From contig JAZQIE010000039.1 of NCBI GenBank assembly GCA_045540975.1, forward strand, positions 1 through 7,622: a stretch of 7,622 nt of DNA. Reading direction: 5' to 3'. The DNA comes from SIG510 sp045540975 (GTDB lineage: Bacteria > Bacillota > Clostridia > Oscillospirales > JAAYXM01). The position numbers were made by a program, and so were the translations under genes. The notes under the pieces are model-generated. The model was not told the origin of the DNA. It ran no database searches and saw nothing but the letters and a program-made list of their open reading frames with translations. This document shows, piece after piece, positions 6,420 through 7,622 of this stretch (positions are counted from its first letter, which is position 1; every line of letters begins with the position of its first letter).

Positions 6420-7622
6420 ATGAAAAAATCCAATCCGATCGCGCTTTTACCCATCGGGGTATTCTTGGCAATCTATTTGGGTCTCGGTCTGCTCTTTGAG
6501 TACGGGCTGAAGATTCATATGGGGTTTTACAACATCCCCATCGTGGTCGCGTTTTTAGTTGCACTCCTCGTTGCGTGCCTGCAAAACCGCGCTCTCGGTT
6601 TTGACAAAAAACTCGAGCTGATGGGAAGGGGCGTGGGTGATAAGAACATCATCACCATGATTTTGATTTTCATGGTGGCAGGTATCTTTGTCGGCGTTGT
6701 GGGCCGTTCCAGTGCGGACAGCGTGGCGTATTTCCTGCTCTCGGTCATCCCCGCGCAGTACGCGGTTGCGGTGCTGTTTGTGGTATCCTGCTTTGTCTCC
6801 CTTGCAATGGGTACCTCGGTCGGCACCATCACACTCATCACCCCGATTGCGGTCTCGGTCGCAAATGCAAGCGGCTTTTCGCTGCCGCTGTGCATCGGCT
6901 CGGTCATGGGCGGTGCCATGTTCGGGGATAACCTGTCCTTTATCTCGGACACCACCATCGCCGCGTGCAACGGTCAAGGCTGTCAGATGAAAGACAAATT
7001 CTCCGCAAACTTCAAAATCGCGCTTCCCGCGGCAATCCTCACCCTGATTGCAATTTTAATCTTCTCTCTGCGTCAGGATGTCACGGGCGCGGTCATCGAG
7101 GGCTATAACTTGATTCAGATTATCCCGTATGTTTTGGTTTTGGTGGGCGGTGTCATTGGCATCAACGTGTTTGTGGTGCTGCTGATCGGCATCTTCTCGG
7201 GCGCGGTTATCATGCTCGCAACCGGCGCGACCGCGGCAACCGACCTGCTTGCCAATATGGGAAGCGGTGCCGCAGGGATGTTTGAGACCACCATGGTCGC
7301 AATCTTGGTCTCCGCCATCTGCGCGCTCATCCGTGAGCACGGCGGCTTTGAAGCACTGCTGCGCGGGATTAAGCGGGTCTTCCGCGGAAACCGCGGCGGT
7401 CAGCTCGGTATGGGACTTTTGGTCGGCGCGATGGACATTGCAACCGCAAACAACACGGTCGCAATCGTCATGGCAAACCCGATTGCAAAGGAAATGAGCG
7501 AGCAGTACGGCATTTCTCCGAAACGTGCCGCATCCATCCTCGATACCTTCTCCTGCATCTTCCAAGGCATCATCCCGTACGGTGCGCAGATGCTGGTCGC
7601 CATCACCGCGGCGGCGGAGCTC
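6420..7622 (+). CDS. NhaC-family Na+/H+ antiporter, 3' end beyond the window
   Basis: The frame opens with ATG at 6420, 7 bases after AGGAGG (6407-6412), and stays open for 401 codons to the last base. The C-terminus is therefore missing, probably some tens of residues if the family length of about 430-460 applies. The protein is strongly hydrophobic with roughly ten or more membrane segments in view. GDNLSFISDTT (169-179) matches the NhaC signature of G-D followed by S-D-T-T, and MDIATANNTVAIVMANPIAK (338-357) is the conserved half-two region of the same family. NhaC antiporters exchange internal Na+ for external H+ across the cytoplasmic membrane, for pH and sodium balance. Some family members take other organic ions, so the exact substrate is open. 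The gene diverges from the MATE exporter, with their promoters sharing a 35-bp core. Confidence 0.92.
   Translation, partial: MKKSNPIALLPIGVFLAIYLGLGLLFEYGLKIHMGFYNIPIVVAFLVALLVACLQNRALGFDKKLELMGRGVGDKNIITMILIFMVAGIFVGVVGRSSADSVAYFLLSVIPAQYAVAVLFVVSCFVSLAMGTSVGTITLITPIAVSVANASGFSLPLCIGSVMGGAMFGDNLSFISDTTIAACNGQGCQMKDKFSANFKIALPAAILTLIAILIFSLRQDVTGAVIEGYNLIQIIPYVLVLVGGVIGINVFVVLLIGIFSGAVIMLATGATAATDLLANMGSGAAGMFETTMVAILVSAICALIREHGGFEALLRGIKRVFRGNRGGQLGMGLLVGAMDIATANNTVAIVMANPIAKEMSEQYGISPKRAASILDTFSCIFQGIIPYGAQMLVAITAAAEL

Noticed and set aside
6555..6977. Antisense frames of about 140 codons within the NhaC-family gene
   Set aside because: They sit opposite a convincing antiporter frame with a good ribosome binding site, and their sequence is a reverse reading of its hydrophobic codons.
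7056..7565. 169-codon antisense frame near the window end
   Set aside because: It lies opposite conserved NhaC motifs and has the H/D/R-rich composition of a shadow frame.

Overview
The window reads as chromosome of a moderately GC-rich (about 55 % in coding DNA) Gram-positive anaerobe of the class Clostridia, probably an uncultured gut Oscillospiraceae/Ruminococcaceae-type genome. This placement is inference. It rests on strong AGGAG-type ribosome binding sites, a SipW-type secreted protein carrying a bacterial Ig-like domain, a MATE exporter and an NhaC-family antiporter of the kind common in Clostridia, and short T-tailed terminators. No rRNA, tRNA, CRISPR array, insertion sequence or phage gene was seen.

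Layout. 1-155 is an AT-rich leader with two small perfect inverted repeats and a tentative promoter. 156-3380 (+) is carB, the complete large subunit of carbamoyl-phosphate synthase, closed by a strong terminator. A short intergenic segment with a consensus -35 box and a 15-base hairpin leads into 3505-4920 (+). That gene encodes a secreted protein with a SipW/TasA-type N-terminus, one Big_2 Ig-like domain and an unrecognised C-terminal module whose DNA is clearly more AT-rich. A second terminator separates it from the convergent gene at 4961-6313 (-), a complete MATE-family multidrug/Na+ exporter. From the 106-base gap upstream of that gene a divergent NhaC-family Na+/H+ antiporter gene starts at 6420 (+) and runs off the window end; about 401 residues are visible.

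How the genes relate. They look like four separate transcription units rather than one pathway: pyrimidine/arginine precursor synthesis (carB), cell-surface or matrix protein, drug/cation export, and Na+/H+ exchange. The one pair with a clear physical link is MATE/NhaC. Their predicted promoters are back to back with -35 boxes 5 bp apart, and both products are membrane transporters that may use or move Na+ or H+.

I did not find a convincing previously undescribed multi-gene system. The best leads are the mosaic secreted protein with its unknown C-terminal module, the divergent transporter promoter, and a set of tiny inverted repeats with 3-base centres in the leaders. GC figures were counted by hand on individual sequence lines, and no database search was possible.
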